Shown piece by piece: positions 1-7,440 of a DNA stretch of 36,644 nt. The notes beneath the pieces are model-generated. The model was not told the origin of the DNA, searched no databases, and was given only the letters and a program-made list of their open reading frames with translations. The translations under genes and the position numbers were made by a program. Each line of letters starts with the position of its first letter. Positions within the stretch are counted from its first letter, which is position 1. The stretch comes from Nocardia caishijiensis NBRC 108228 (GTDB lineage Bacteria > Actinomycetota > Actinomycetes > Mycobacteriales > Mycobacteriaceae): positions 1 to 36,644 of the forward strand of contig NZ_BDBE01000056.1 in the NCBI RefSeq assembly GCF_001612825.1. Direction: 5' to 3'.

Positions 1-100
1 GGACTCGAGTGGTGCCTCGTGGCTTGGGGGTGCGGCAGGTGGCGGACTCGAGTGGTGCCGTGGGCTGGCAGTGCGGTAGGCGGTGGGCTCGAGTGGTGCC
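1..100. repeat. Short tandem repeat, about 42-bp unit, at least 2.4 copies
   Basis: A 16-base core GGACTCGAGTGGTGCC occurs at 1-16 and 44-59, and with one change (GGGCTCGAG...) at 85-100, giving periods of 43 and 41 bases. The spacers are also alike: GTGCGGCAGGTGGC and GTGCGGTAGGCGGT. The array starts at the window edge, so more copies may lie to the left. It lies just after the stop codon of the minus-strand gene ending at 113. I see no coding reason for it; it looks like an intergenic minisatellite of the kind used for strain typing in mycobacteria. Confidence 0.75.
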
Positions 101-112
101 GGGGTGGTGACG

Positions 113-646
113 TTATTCCTTGACGAAGTCGTTCAGGTTGGTGCGGATGTAGGTGAGGATGCGGGCTTCGAAGTCCTCGGGTTCGTTGATGTCGTAGATC
201 TCGTCGGGGTTGTCGGCGCGGTCGCCGGTGGGGCGGCGGATCTGGTCGGGTTCGGCGAGCGTGCGGTGTTCGTCGTCGAAGAAGCGGTCGAGGGGGTCGT
301 GGGGGGAGTTCGGGGCGGCGTCGTAGGCGGCGATGATCGCGGCGGCGGCCAGGCGTGGCATGCCTGCGGCGCGCAATGCTCTTGTGGCCCAGGGGAGTTC
401 GGTGCGGCGGGTGCGCAGGTAGGTGCTGAAGCCGGAGTCCAGAACGGTGGAGTGCAGGCTGGACAGGGCCAGCAGGTGGGCGAAGGCGGGTGGCAGTTCG
501 CCGAAGGCGCCGATTCCGGTGCGGTGCAGGTCGTCGGTGGCCGGGTTGGCCCAGAAGACGATGTCGGCGGCGTCGTGGATGCTGTCGACCTCGGCCAGCG
601 CCTCGGTCAGCTTGTCGCGCGCCTGCGCCGGGAAGCGGTAATCCAT
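113..646 (-). CDS. DUF4375 (DMP19-like) domain protein, hypothetical
   Basis: This encodes a 177-residue soluble protein with no signal peptide or membrane segment. Residues about 55-105 run L-H-S-x-V-L-D-S-G-F-S-x-Y-L, then a helix ending in A-L-R-A-A-G-M-P-R-L-A. This resembles the L-x-x-x-V-x-x-G-G-F-x-x-Y-F and later I-G-A pattern of DUF4375, the fold called the DMP19 C-terminal domain. The family has no agreed enzymatic role. The C-terminal third is acidic (P-D-E-I-Y-D-I-N-E-P-E-D-F). The ATG at 646 has no Shine-Dalgarno sequence but lies 6 nt after TACCCT (658-653 on this strand), suggesting a leaderless message. The family call is by eye and moderate; that it is a real gene is likely. 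Confidence 0.6.
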   Translation of the reverse strand: MDYRFPAQARDKLTEALAEVDSIHDAADIVFWANPATDDLHRTGIGAFGELPPAFAHLLALSSLHSTVLDSGFSTYLRTRRTELPWATRALRAAGMPRLAAAAIIAAYDAAPNSPHDPLDRFFDDEHRTLAEPDQIRRPTGDRADNPDEIYDINEPEDFEARILTYIRTNLNDFVKE

Positions 647-652
647 GTGAGC

Positions 653-658
653 AGGGTA
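653..658 (-). promoter_or_regulatory. Probable -10 element, leaderless start
   Basis: TACCCT on the minus strand ends 6 nt before the ATG at 646. With the usual 6-7 nt between the -10 element and the first transcribed base, transcription would begin at or next to the start codon. No clear -35 element is visible. Confidence 0.4.
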
Positions 659-804
659 ATCGCGGCAGTAGATGGGGCACGTCGCTCGCCGGTCACGGAC
701 CCGATGCCCGCTCGGCGGGCGCCGCGACTCGATGCGCCCGTTGAACGACCGCCGCTGTTCGAAGTCATCCGTTCGCCTGCCGAGCGCGAGCGGCGGGTCG
801 CGGA

Positions 805-1371
805 CTAGACGGGGACCTCACCGCTCAGCTCGACACCCGCGTCACGCAGGGTGGTGAGAGCGGTGGAGGTGGTCTCCGGGGCGACGCCCGCGGTGAGGCC
901 GAGCAGGACGGTGGTGTCGAAACCGGCCGCGCGGGCGTCGAGGGCTGTGGCGCGCACGCAGTGGTCGGTGGCGATGCCGACCACGTCGACGTGCTCGATG
1001 TCGCGGGCACGCAACCAGTCGGCGAGGGTGGTGCCGTCCGCCGACGCGCCCTCGAAGCCCGAATAGGCGGCGCTGTACTCGCCCTTGGAGAAGACCTCTT
1101 CGACCTGGCCGGTGTCGAGGCCGGGATGGAAATCGGCGCCCGGCGTGCCGACCACGCAGTGCGGCGGCCAGGAATCGACGTAGTCGGGGTGCTCGGAGAA
1201 GTGGGCGCCGGGGTCGACGTGCCAGTCCCTGGTCGCCACCACCGCGTCGTACTTCTTCCCGGCCACGTGCGCGCTGATGGCCGCCGCGACCGCCGCCCCG
1301 CCGCGCACCGCGAGCGAACCTCCCTCGCAGAAGTCGTTCTGCACATCCACGATGACCAACCCGCGCTTCAC
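805..1371 (-). CDS. pncA: Nicotinamidase/pyrazinamidase PncA
   Basis: The enzyme hydrolyses nicotinamide to nicotinate plus ammonia for NAD salvage; in M. tuberculosis the same enzyme activates pyrazinamide. The 188-residue product has the cysteine hydrolase triad Asp9, Lys96, Cys138 (in A-T-D-H-C-V-R) and the metal ligands Asp49, His51, His57 and His71, with spacing almost identical to mycobacterial PncA. The GTG start at 1371 is chosen because the conserved V-K-R-G-L-V-I-V-D-V-Q-N-D-F begins there, and GGAGGA lies about 5 nt upstream. The open frame continues upstream, but that part overlaps the end of pncB in another frame and is not conserved-looking. The gene follows pncB by 41 nt on the same strand, so the two form a salvage operon. 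Confidence 0.95.
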   Translation of the reverse strand: MKRGLVIVDVQNDFCEGGSLAVRGGAAVAAAISAHVAGKKYDAVVATRDWHVDPGAHFSEHPDYVDSWPPHCVVGTPGADFHPGLDTGQVEEVFSKGEYSAAYSGFEGASADGTTLADWLRARDIEHVDVVGIATDHCVRATALDARAAGFDTTVLLGLTAGVAPETTSTALTTLRDAGVELSGEVPV

Positions 1372-1412
1372 ACGGTCCTCCCGTTCCTCGTCGTCTCCAC
1401 CATTGTCCCGCC

Positions 1413-2726
1413 TCAGCCGAGGAAGGTCGTCGGGATCGCGGGCTCGCCGTCGGAGAGCTTCAGACCCTCCCACGGCAGACTCACCAACCCCTGCGCGACC
1501 AGTTCGCGACTGCGCGTCAGTGTTGCCACACCGTCGACCGTCGCACCGGCCCGAACCAGCGGCACCTGCAGCTCACGCGCCTGGAAACCGTTGGTGGACG
1601 GGGCTTCTCCCGCCGCCGGATAGACGATCTCCTCGACGATGGTTCCGGTGGCCCGCGCCAACCGGACCGCCTTCTTCGCCCCGCCGCGCGACTCCTTGTG
1701 ACTACTGCGCTTGGCGACCGGAATCCCGTCGACCTCGACGAGCTTGAACACCATGCCCGCCGTCGGCGCGCCGGAACCGGTGACCAGGGAGGTGCCGACG
1801 CCGTACACGTCGACCGGTTCGGCGCGCAGCGCGGCGATGGCGTACTCGTCGAGATCGCCGGAGACGACGATGCGCGTGCCGGTCGCGCCGAGCGCGTCGA
1901 GTTGGTCGCGCACCTGGCGGGCCAGCACACCCAGCTCACCGGAATCGATACGCACACCACCCAATTCGGGCCCGGCCACCTCGATGGCGGTGGCGACGCC
2001 ACGGGTGATGTCGAAGGTGTCGACCAGCAGGGTCGTCCCGACGCCGAGCGCCTCGACCTGACTGCGGAAGGCGGCCGCCTCGTGCTCACCGTCGGCGCCG
2101 CTGTGCAGCAGGGTGAAGGCATGGGCGCTGGTGCCAGCACCTGGCACGCCGAAGCTGCGCACCGCCTCGAGATTGGAGGTCGCGTCGAAACCGGCCAGGT
2201 AGGCGGCGCGCGAACTCGACGGCGCGGCCAGTTCATGAGTCCGCCGCGAACCCATCTCGATCATCCGGCGCCCGGCCGCGGCGCTCACCATGCGCGCGGC
2301 GGCCGAGGCGATGGCGCTGTCGTGATTGAAGATCGACAGGGCCAGCGTCTCGAGCACGACGCATTCGGCGAAACTGCCGCGCACGGTGAGGATCGGCGAA
2401 CCGGGGAAGTACAGCTCGCCCTCGGCGTAGCCGTCGATATCGCCGGTGAAGCGATAGTCGCGCAACCAGTCGACGGTGGCCGGATCGAGGAATTTCTCGG
2501 CCACGGCCAGCTCGTCGGTGCCGAACCGGAAGTGGGTGAGGGCCTCGAGCAATCGCCCGGTGCCCGCGACGACGCCGTAGCGGCGCCCGTGCGGCAAGCG
2601 CCGGGCGAACACCTCGAAGGTGCACCGCCGGTGCGCCGAACCGTCGGCGAGCGCGGCGGCGAGCATGGTCAGTTCGTACTGGTCGGTCAGCAGCGCGGTG
2701 CTCGCTGACCCGTCACGGATCTGCAC
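1413..2726 (-). CDS. pncB: Nicotinate phosphoribosyltransferase PncB
   Basis: This enzyme converts nicotinate and PRPP, with ATP, to nicotinate mononucleotide, the step after PncA in the Preiss-Handler pathway. The 437-residue product is of usual length for actinobacterial PncB (mycobacterial about 448). It opens with T-D-Q-Y-E-L-T-M-L, and later shows S-R-R-T-H-E-L-A in the substrate region, the phosphate-binding V-V-S-G-D-L-D-E, and S-S-H-K-E-S-R-G-G-A-K-K. The GTG at 2726 is preferred over an upstream ATG at 2885: the extra residues look random and would cover the divergent clpS start. There is no strong ribosome site. It is divergent from clpS with a 61-bp shared promoter region, and pncA follows. 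Confidence 0.93.
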   Translation of the reverse strand: MQIRDGSASTALLTDQYELTMLAAALADGSAHRRCTFEVFARRLPHGRRYGVVAGTGRLLEALTHFRFGTDELAVAEKFLDPATVDWLRDYRFTGDIDGYAEGELYFPGSPILTVRGSFAECVVLETLALSIFNHDSAIASAAARMVSAAAGRRMIEMGSRRTHELAAPSSSRAAYLAGFDATSNLEAVRSFGVPGAGTSAHAFTLLHSGADGEHEAAAFRSQVEALGVGTTLLVDTFDITRGVATAIEVAGPELGGVRIDSGELGVLARQVRDQLDALGATGTRIVVSGDLDEYAIAALRAEPVDVYGVGTSLVTGSGAPTAGMVFKLVEVDGIPVAKRSSHKESRGGAKKAVRLARATGTIVEEIVYPAAGEAPSTNGFQARELQVPLVRAGATVDGVATLTRSRELVAQGLVSLPWEGLKLSDGEPAIPTTFLG

Positions 2727-2774
2727 ACCCGAAACTCTAGTCACGGCGGGTGTTGTTTCTGGGTGGCCGCGTCG

Positions 2775-2780
2775 TACCCT
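2775..2780 (+). promoter_or_regulatory. Probable -10 element of clpS, leaderless start
   Basis: TACCCT ends 7 nt before the ATG of clpS at 2788. No Shine-Dalgarno sequence fits between them, which favours a leaderless or very short leader. The same arrangement recurs at several genes in the window. Confidence 0.4.
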
Positions 2781-2787
2781 GGGGTTC

Positions 2788-3138
2788 ATGGCCCTGTGCA
2801 ATTCCGTTCGAGCCGGCGCCGTCATCGACGCCGTGAACGCCGCACTGTCGGCGCCACAGGCGACGCCGGAGGCTACCGAATACACCGAGGTACTCGAGGC
2901 CGAGGACCGGCCGTGGGTGACCGTCGTCTGGGACGACCCGGTGAACCTGATGCACTACGTCACCTACATCTTCCAGAAGCTCTTCGGCTACAGCAAAGCC
3001 AAGGCGACCGAGTTGATGTTGCAGGTGCACAACGAGGGCAAGGCCGTGGTGTCGTCGGGTTCGCGCGACAAGATGGAGCAGGACGTGCGCCGACTGCACG
3101 CGGCGGGCCTGTGGGCGACGATGCAGCGCGACGACTGA
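2788..3138 (+). CDS. clpS: ATP-dependent Clp protease adaptor ClpS
   Basis: ClpS delivers N-degron substrates to the ClpC or ClpA unfoldase of the Clp protease. The 116-residue product carries the full core from about residue 41: P-W-V-T-V-V-W-D-D-P-V-N-L-M, where the D-D-P-x-N part forms the N-degron pocket, then Y-V-T-Y-I-F-Q-K-L-F-G-Y, V-H-N-E-G-K-A-V-V and a C-terminal H-A-A-G-L-W-A-T-M. The first 40 residues are a low-conservation arm, longer than in M. tuberculosis ClpS (about 101 residues). A GTG at 2833 would give a shorter protein but has no ribosome site. The clpS-DUF2017-P1 peptidase-mec order is conserved in related actinobacteria. Confidence 0.95.
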   Translation: MALCNSVRAGAVIDAVNAALSAPQATPEATEYTEVLEAEDRPWVTVVWDDPVNLMHYVTYIFQKLFGYSKAKATELMLQVHNEGKAVVSSGSRDKMEQDVRRLHAAGLWATMQRDD

Positions 3139-3145
3139 GGCTGGG

Positions 3146-3151
3146 TAACCT
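3146..3151 (+). promoter_or_regulatory. Possible -10 element between clpS and the DUF2017 gene
   Basis: TAACCT ends 6 nt before the GTG at 3158, in the 19-nt gap after clpS. It could give a leaderless transcript of the downstream gene in addition to readthrough from clpS. Confidence 0.3.
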
Positions 3152-3157
3152 GGCCCT

Positions 3158-3727
3158 GTGCGCAAGTGGAGCAGAAAGAACTCACTCGGTGGTCTCAAGC
3201 TTCGATCCGAAATGGACGAGCACGAGGCCACGGTATTGCGCTCCCTGGTCGCGGCGGTCTCCGGCCTGCTCGCCGACCGCGCCGCGGAGTCGCCCGAGGA
3301 CGAGCTCGCCGCGCTGACCGGCCTGCGCACCGGCAACACCACCCCGCCCGACGACCCGCAACTGCTGCGCCTGCTGCCCGACTTCCACCGCGCCGAACCC
3401 GGTTCCCCCGACGCCAAGCGCGCCGATCTCAACAGTGCCCTGCGCAGTCTGCACGAACCCGAGATCATCGACGCCAAACTGGCCGCTGGCCGGGTGGTGA
3501 TGGACAGCTGCCCCGAAGACGGCGGCAGGATCATGCTCACCCCCGAGCAGGCCGACGCCTGGCTCACCGCCCTCACCGACGTGCGCCTCGCCCTGGGCAC
3601 CCTGCTCGACATCGACGACGACACGCCCGACCACTTCGACCCCGAAGACCCGCGCGCGCCGCATCTGGACGTCTACCACTGGCTGACCTGGATGCAGGAT
3701 TCGCTGCTGCAGGCCCTGGCACCCTGA
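3158..3727 (+). CDS. DUF2017 family protein
   Basis: This 189-residue soluble protein belongs to the actinobacterial DUF2017 family (M. tuberculosis Rv1332 position), defined largely by its place next to clpS. It begins R-K-W-S-R-K and contains the helix D-E-H-E-A-T-V-L-R-S-L. The middle is rich in prolines and acidic residues. The C-terminal half, E-Q-A-D-A-W-L-T-A-L-T-D-V-R-L-A-L-G-T-L-L, is strongly helical and ends in Y-H-W-L-T-W-M-Q-D-S-L-L. The function is not known; constant linkage to clpS suggests a role in regulated proteolysis, which is inference. It starts with GTG 19 nt after clpS and overlaps the next gene by one base (TGATG), so translation is probably coupled. Confidence 0.85.
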   Translation: MRKWSRKNSLGGLKLRSEMDEHEATVLRSLVAAVSGLLADRAAESPEDELAALTGLRTGNTTPPDDPQLLRLLPDFHRAEPGSPDAKRADLNSALRSLHEPEIIDAKLAAGRVVMDSCPEDGGRIMLTPEQADAWLTALTDVRLALGTLLDIDDDTPDHFDPEDPRAPHLDVYHWLTWMQDSLLQALAP

Positions 3728-4773
3728 TGCGCGGCGTACCGGGCCCTCGCAACGCCATCACCGACGTCACCGGTGTGCTCGTCGGCCATCACCACGTGCT
3801 CGACGACGAGGTGAGCCCGGGTTCCGGCGCGGCCACCGGCTGCACAGTGGTGCGAATGCCGGGCGGGGCGGTCGCCGCCGTCGACGTGCGCGGCGGCGGA
3901 CCGGGCACCCGCGAGACCGACCTGCTCGACCCCGCCAACACCGTCCGGCGGGTCGACGCGGTGTTGCTCACCGGCGGCAGCGCCTACGGGCTCGCCGCCG
4001 CCGACGGCGTGATGCGCTGGGCCGAGGAGCACGGCGAGGGCATCCCCATGAGCCCGACCGACCCGAGCCGGGTGGTGCCGATCGTGCCTGCCGCGGTGAT
4101 CTTCGACCTGCCGGTCGGGTCCTGGGACATCCGCCCCGACGCGGACTTCGGCTTCCGCGCCGCCGAGGCGGCCGCCACCGACTTCGCGCGGGGAACCGTC
4201 GGCGCCGGAGTGGGTGCCCAGGCGGGTGCGCTCAAGGGCGGCATCGGTTCGGCCAGTGTGGTTCTCGACAACGGGGTCACCGTCGGTGCGATCGTCGTCG
4301 CCAATCCGGTCGGTTCCGTGGTCGACCCGAGAACCGGGTTGCCGTGGGGTGCGGGCACCGACGGGCCGGAGTTCTTCGGTCTGCGCCCCGGCACACCCAC
4401 CGAGATCGCCGCCTTGGCCGCGCTCCCGGGCAAGAGCACTGTGCTCAACACCACGATCGGTGTCGTCGCCACCGACGCGACGCTCGACCCGGTGGGCTGT
4501 CGCAGGCTGGCGGCCACCGCCCACGACGGGCTGGCCCGCGCCATCCGACCCGTGCACTCGCCCCTCGACGGCGACACGCTCTTCGCGGTGTCGACCGGTG
4601 CCGTGCGGGTCCAGGCGAACCCGCTACCAGCGGCGTTCCCGGCGGACCTCATGCTGCTCGACGAGTTGTGCACCGCCGCGGCCGTCGTCGTGGAGCGGGC
4701 GGTCGTCGACGCGGTCCTCGCCGCCACCTCCGTCGCGGGCATCCCGGCCTACCGAGATCTGTTTCCACGCTGA
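3727..4773 (+). CDS. P1 family (DmpA/S58) self-processing peptidase
   Basis: The 348-residue product matches the P1/DmpA family of N-terminal nucleophile aminopeptidases (Rv1333 position). The start M-R-G-V-P-G-P-R-N-A-I-T-D-V-x-G-V-x-V-G-H is typical. L-L-T-G-G-S-A-Y-G-L-A-A-A-D-G-V lies at about 80-95 and G-x-G-V-G-A-Q-A-G-A-L-K-G-G at about 159-172. The sequence N241-T242-T243-I-G-V-V-A-T-D is where this family cleaves itself to expose a Ser or Thr nucleophile; here it must be a Thr. No signal peptide is visible, so it should act in the cytoplasm. The ATG overlaps the previous stop. The substrate is unknown; relatives act on D-Ala amides, beta-peptides or small peptides. Confidence 0.88.
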   Translation: MRGVPGPRNAITDVTGVLVGHHHVLDDEVSPGSGAATGCTVVRMPGGAVAAVDVRGGGPGTRETDLLDPANTVRRVDAVLLTGGSAYGLAAADGVMRWAEEHGEGIPMSPTDPSRVVPIVPAAVIFDLPVGSWDIRPDADFGFRAAEAAATDFARGTVGAGVGAQAGALKGGIGSASVVLDNGVTVGAIVVANPVGSVVDPRTGLPWGAGTDGPEFFGLRPGTPTEIAALAALPGKSTVLNTTIGVVATDATLDPVGCRRLAATAHDGLARAIRPVHSPLDGDTLFAVSTGAVRVQANPLPAAFPADLMLLDELCTAAAVVVERAVVDAVLAATSVAGIPAYRDLFPR

Positions 4774-4864
4774 ACCCGGCGCGCGGGCGGGGACCGGAAT
4801 TCGGTCCTGCGGAATACCCGAATAGGGTGTGGGCGTTGTGCCGGATTGTGGAAAGGGTCGACAA

Positions 4865-5284
4865 GTGCTGGTGATCAGAGCCGATCTCGTTGACGCGATG
4901 GTTGCCCACGCGCGCGCCGACCACCCCGACGAGGCCTGCGGTGTGATCGCGGGCCCGGAAGGCAGTGATCGGCCCGAGCGCTTCGTCGCGATGATGAACG
5001 CCGAACGCTCACCGACGTTCTACCGGTTCGATTCCGGGGAACAACTGCGGGTATGGCGGGAGATGGACGACGCGGACGAGGTGCCGGTCGTCGTGTACCA
5101 CTCCCACACCGCCACCGAGGCCTACCCCAGCCGCACCGACATCTCCTACGCGGGCGAACCGGACGCGCACTACGTGCTGATCTCCACCCGCGATCCGCAC
5201 GAGCACGAGGTGCGCAGCTACCGCATCGTCGACGGCGAGGTCACCGAGGAACCGGTGCGCATCGTCGAGTCCTACGACGCCTGA
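4865..5284 (+). CDS. mec: JAMM/MPN metalloprotease Mec (CysO-cysteine hydrolase)
   Basis: Mec is a zinc-dependent JAMM isopeptidase. In the mycobacterial pathway it cleaves CysO-cysteine to release cysteine and regenerate CysO. The 139-residue product has the JAMM signature: Glu23 in D-E-A-C-G, His79 and His81 in Y-H-S-H-T, Ser89 and Asp92 in S-R-T-D. Sequence around S-P-T-F-Y-R-F-D-S-G-E-Q-L and A-H-Y-V-L-I-S-T-R-D-P-H closely follows the Rv1334 type. The GTG at 4865 is chosen because V-L-V-I-R-A-D-L-V is the conserved start and GGAAAGG (4850-4856) sits 8 nt before it; a GTG at 4829 would add 12 residues. cysO follows after 36 nt. Its C-terminal Ala makes a second, trimming role possible. 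Confidence 0.93.
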   Translation: MLVIRADLVDAMVAHARADHPDEACGVIAGPEGSDRPERFVAMMNAERSPTFYRFDSGEQLRVWREMDDADEVPVVVYHSHTATEAYPSRTDISYAGEPDAHYVLISTRDPHEHEVRSYRIVDGEVTEEPVRIVESYDA

Positions 5285-5320
5285 CAACCCAAGAACAAGT
5301 CACCACCCCGAGGAGCTCCC

Positions 5321-5596
5321 ATGCCGGTAACCGTGTCCATCCCGACCATCATGCGTGGTCTCACCGGAGGTGAGAAGCGAGTTCAGGGCGAGGGCGCCAC
5401 GCTGTCCGCGCTCATCGACGACCTGGAGACCAACCACCCCGGGCTGGCCGAACGGCTGCTCAAGGACGGCAAACTCAACCGCTACGTCAACATCTACGTC
5501 GACGACGAGGACGTGCGTTTCGCCGGAGGCCTCGACGCGGAGGTTCCGGCCGGAGCGTCGGTCACCATCCTCCCCGCGGTCGCCGGCGGCGCGTGA
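5321..5596 (+). CDS. cysO: Sulfur carrier protein CysO, with Gly-Gly-Ala C-terminus
   Basis: CysO is a ubiquitin-like (MoaD/ThiS fold) protein. As a C-terminal thiocarboxylate it donates sulfur to CysM for cysteine synthesis. The 91 residues match the mycobacterial protein throughout: V-T-V-S-I-P-T-I-M-R, G-D/E-x-x-T-L-S-A-L-I-D-D-L-E, R-Y-V-N-I-Y-V-D-D-E-D-V-R-F and V-T-I-L-P-A-V-A-G-G. The ATG has GAGGAG about 5 nt upstream. The oddity is at the end: the codons GGC GGC are followed by GCG then TGA, so the protein ends Gly-Gly-Ala. Thiocarboxylation needs a free C-terminal Gly, so the Ala would have to be removed first, most simply by the adjacent Mec. Confidence 0.93.
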   Translation: MPVTVSIPTIMRGLTGGEKRVQGEGATLSALIDDLETNHPGLAERLLKDGKLNRYVNIYVDDEDVRFAGGLDAEVPAGASVTILPAVAGGA

Positions 5597-5600
5597 CCTC

Positions 5601-6563
5601 GTGGCCCGCTACGAATCGCTGATCGCGACCCTCGGCAACACCCCGCTGGTCGGGCTGCGCACCCTCTCCCCGCAGTGGGACGGTGACGACCACGTCCGGC
5701 TGTGGGCCAAGCTCGAGGACCGCAACCCCACCGGGTCGATCAAAGACCGGCCCGCGTTGCGGATGATCGAACAGGCCGAGGCCGACGGGCGGCTCACGCC
5801 CGGCTGCACCATTCTGGAACCCACCAGCGGCAACACCGGGATCTCGCTGGCCATGGCGGCCAAGCTCAAGGGGTACCGGATCGTGTGCGTGATGCCGGAG
5901 AACACCTCGGTGGAGCGGCGTCAGCTGCTCACCATGTTCGGTGCCGAGATCATCGATTCCCCGGCCGCCGGTGGATCGAATCAGGCTGTGGCGCTTGCCA
6001 AGCGGATCGCCGAGGAGAACCCGGACTGGGTGATGCTCTACCAGTACGGCAACCCGGCCAACGCGCTCGCGCACTACGAGACCACCGGGCCCGAACTGCT
6101 GGCCGATCTGCCGGAGATCACGCATTTCGTCGCGGGGCTCGGCACCACCGGAACGCTGATGGGTACCGGGCGGTACCTGCGTGAGCAGGTGCCCGATATC
6201 GAGATCGTCGCCGCCGAGCCGCGCTACGGCGAGCTGGTGTACGGGCTGCGCAATATCGACGAAGGGTTCATCCCCGAGCTCTACGACGAGAAGGTGCTCA
6301 CTACGCGGTTCTCTGTCGGTCCCTACGACGCTGTGCGGCGGACCAGAGAACTCGTGGGTGAGGAAGGGATTTTCGCGGGTATTTCGACCGGGGCGATTCT
6401 GCATGCGGCGCTCGGGATCGCGAAGAAGGCTCAGAAGGCCGGGCGGCGGGCGGATATCGCGTTCGTGGTTGCCGATGGTGGCTGGAAGTATCTGTCGACG
6501 GGGGCTTACGACGGGACGCTCGACGAGGCGGAGGAGAAGCTCGAAGGGCAGCTCTGGGCCTGA
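5601..6563 (+). CDS. cysM: O-phosphoserine-dependent cysteine synthase CysM
   Basis: CysM is a PLP enzyme that joins O-phosphoserine with sulfur from CysO thiocarboxylate, giving a route to cysteine that avoids free sulfide. The 320-residue product has the PLP lysine Lys48 in P-T-G-S-I-K-D-R-P, the phosphate/substrate loop T-S-G-N-T-G at 75-80, and G-L-G-T-T-G-T-L-M-G. The region A-A-E-P-R-Y-G-E-L-V-Y-G-L-R-N carries the arginine used for phosphoserine. The C-terminal Y-L-S-T-G-A-Y-D-G-T-L-D-E-A-E tail is the mobile lid of this CysM type. The GTG at 5601 lies 4 nt after the cysO stop. Together mec-cysO-cysM form one operon. Confidence 0.95.
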   Translation: MARYESLIATLGNTPLVGLRTLSPQWDGDDHVRLWAKLEDRNPTGSIKDRPALRMIEQAEADGRLTPGCTILEPTSGNTGISLAMAAKLKGYRIVCVMPENTSVERRQLLTMFGAEIIDSPAAGGSNQAVALAKRIAEENPDWVMLYQYGNPANALAHYETTGPELLADLPEITHFVAGLGTTGTLMGTGRYLREQVPDIEIVAAEPRYGELVYGLRNIDEGFIPELYDEKVLTTRFSVGPYDAVRRTRELVGEEGIFAGISTGAILHAALGIAKKAQKAGRRADIAFVVADGGWKYLSTGAYDGTLDEAEEKLEGQLWA

Positions 6564-6606
6564 TTTCGGGGGGCATATGGGGTCGGGCGTGCTAGTTGGT
6601 GGCGTG

Positions 6607-6626
6607 CCCGGCCCTTTGTGGCCGGG
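6607..6626 (+). terminator. GC-rich stem-loop after cysM
   Basis: CCCGGCC (6607-6613) and GGCCGGG (6620-6626) form a perfect 7-bp stem with a 6-nt loop, 43 nt after the cysM stop. There is no T tract, as is usual in high-GC actinobacteria. It may end the cysM transcript before the rhomboid gene, which has its own TANNNT element at 6699-6704. Confidence 0.4.
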
Positions 6627-6741
6627 ATGTGGTCATGGCGGGGTCGGGGGTGCGTTGTGGTTGGGCATTGATGGCCGGTTTTCGCGTGTTCTGGGCGGTA
6701 CCCTCGGGAGTGGGCGGTGTCGGCCCGGCCGAGTGGAGGCG

Positions 6742-7440
6742 ATGACTGTGAGCGGTGGGGTTGGGGCCTCGTTCGATCCGGAGCGTGTTCGGGGACTGCG
6801 CAGCGGTGGTTCCGGGCGGTCCGGTTCGGTGGTGTCGGCCGCGGTGGGGATCGTCGGGTTCGTGGTGGCGCTGTTCGTCATCGAGGGCGTCGACATGGTG
6901 CTGTCCTACGATCGGCCGCCGGGGGCCGCGAACGAGCTCGACGGCGCGGGCATCGAACCGCGCGAGCTGAGCGGGCTCGACGGGATCCTGTGGGCGCCGC
7001 TGTTGCACGGGGGTTGGGACCATCTGCTGGCCAACAGCCTGCCGTTGCTCGTACTCGGCTTCATCGTGCTGCTGTCGGGGATCGGCCGGGGGATCGCCGC
7101 CACCGCGATCATCTGGGTGGTCGCCGGGGTGGGAACCTGGCTCACCGGGCAGGCCGGAAGCGTGCACATCGGTGCTTCCTCGATCGTGTTCGGGTGGCTT
7201 ACCTATCTGATCTGTCGCGGGTGGTTCGCGCGCAATGTCGGGCAGATCGTGGTTGGGCTGGTGATCTTCCTGATCTACGGGTCGATGCTGTGGGGCGTGC
7301 TGCCCACCGACCCCCGAATTTCTTGGCAGGGACATCTTTTCGGGGCGGTGGGTGGAGTCCTGGCGGGCTGGGTACTCTCTGGTGATGAACGTCGACGCCG
7401 CCGTGAAGCATCGGTCGGCCGCGCAATACCAACGCGGTAG
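6742..7440 (+). CDS. Rhomboid family intramembrane serine protease
   Basis: Rhomboids cleave transmembrane helices inside the membrane using a Ser-His pair. The 232-residue product has about six hydrophobic segments from residue 30 to 212. The loop-1 motif W-A-P-L-L-H-G-G-W-D-H-L-L-A-N carries the conserved His and Asn. Catalytic Ser146 is in G-A-S-S and His198 in W-Q-G-H-L-F-G. The residue after the catalytic Ser is Ser rather than the usual Gly. The position corresponds to M. tuberculosis Rv1337. The ATG at 6742 has GGAGG just upstream; the open frame runs further back but overlaps cysM. A TACCCT at 6699-6704 may be its promoter. The substrate is unknown. Confidence 0.9.
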   Translation: MTVSGGVGASFDPERVRGLRSGGSGRSGSVVSAAVGIVGFVVALFVIEGVDMVLSYDRPPGAANELDGAGIEPRELSGLDGILWAPLLHGGWDHLLANSLPLLVLGFIVLLSGIGRGIAATAIIWVVAGVGTWLTGQAGSVHIGASSIVFGWLTYLICRGWFARNVGQIVVGLVIFLIYGSMLWGVLPTDPRISWQGHLFGAVGGVLAGWVLSGDERRRRREASVGRAIPTR

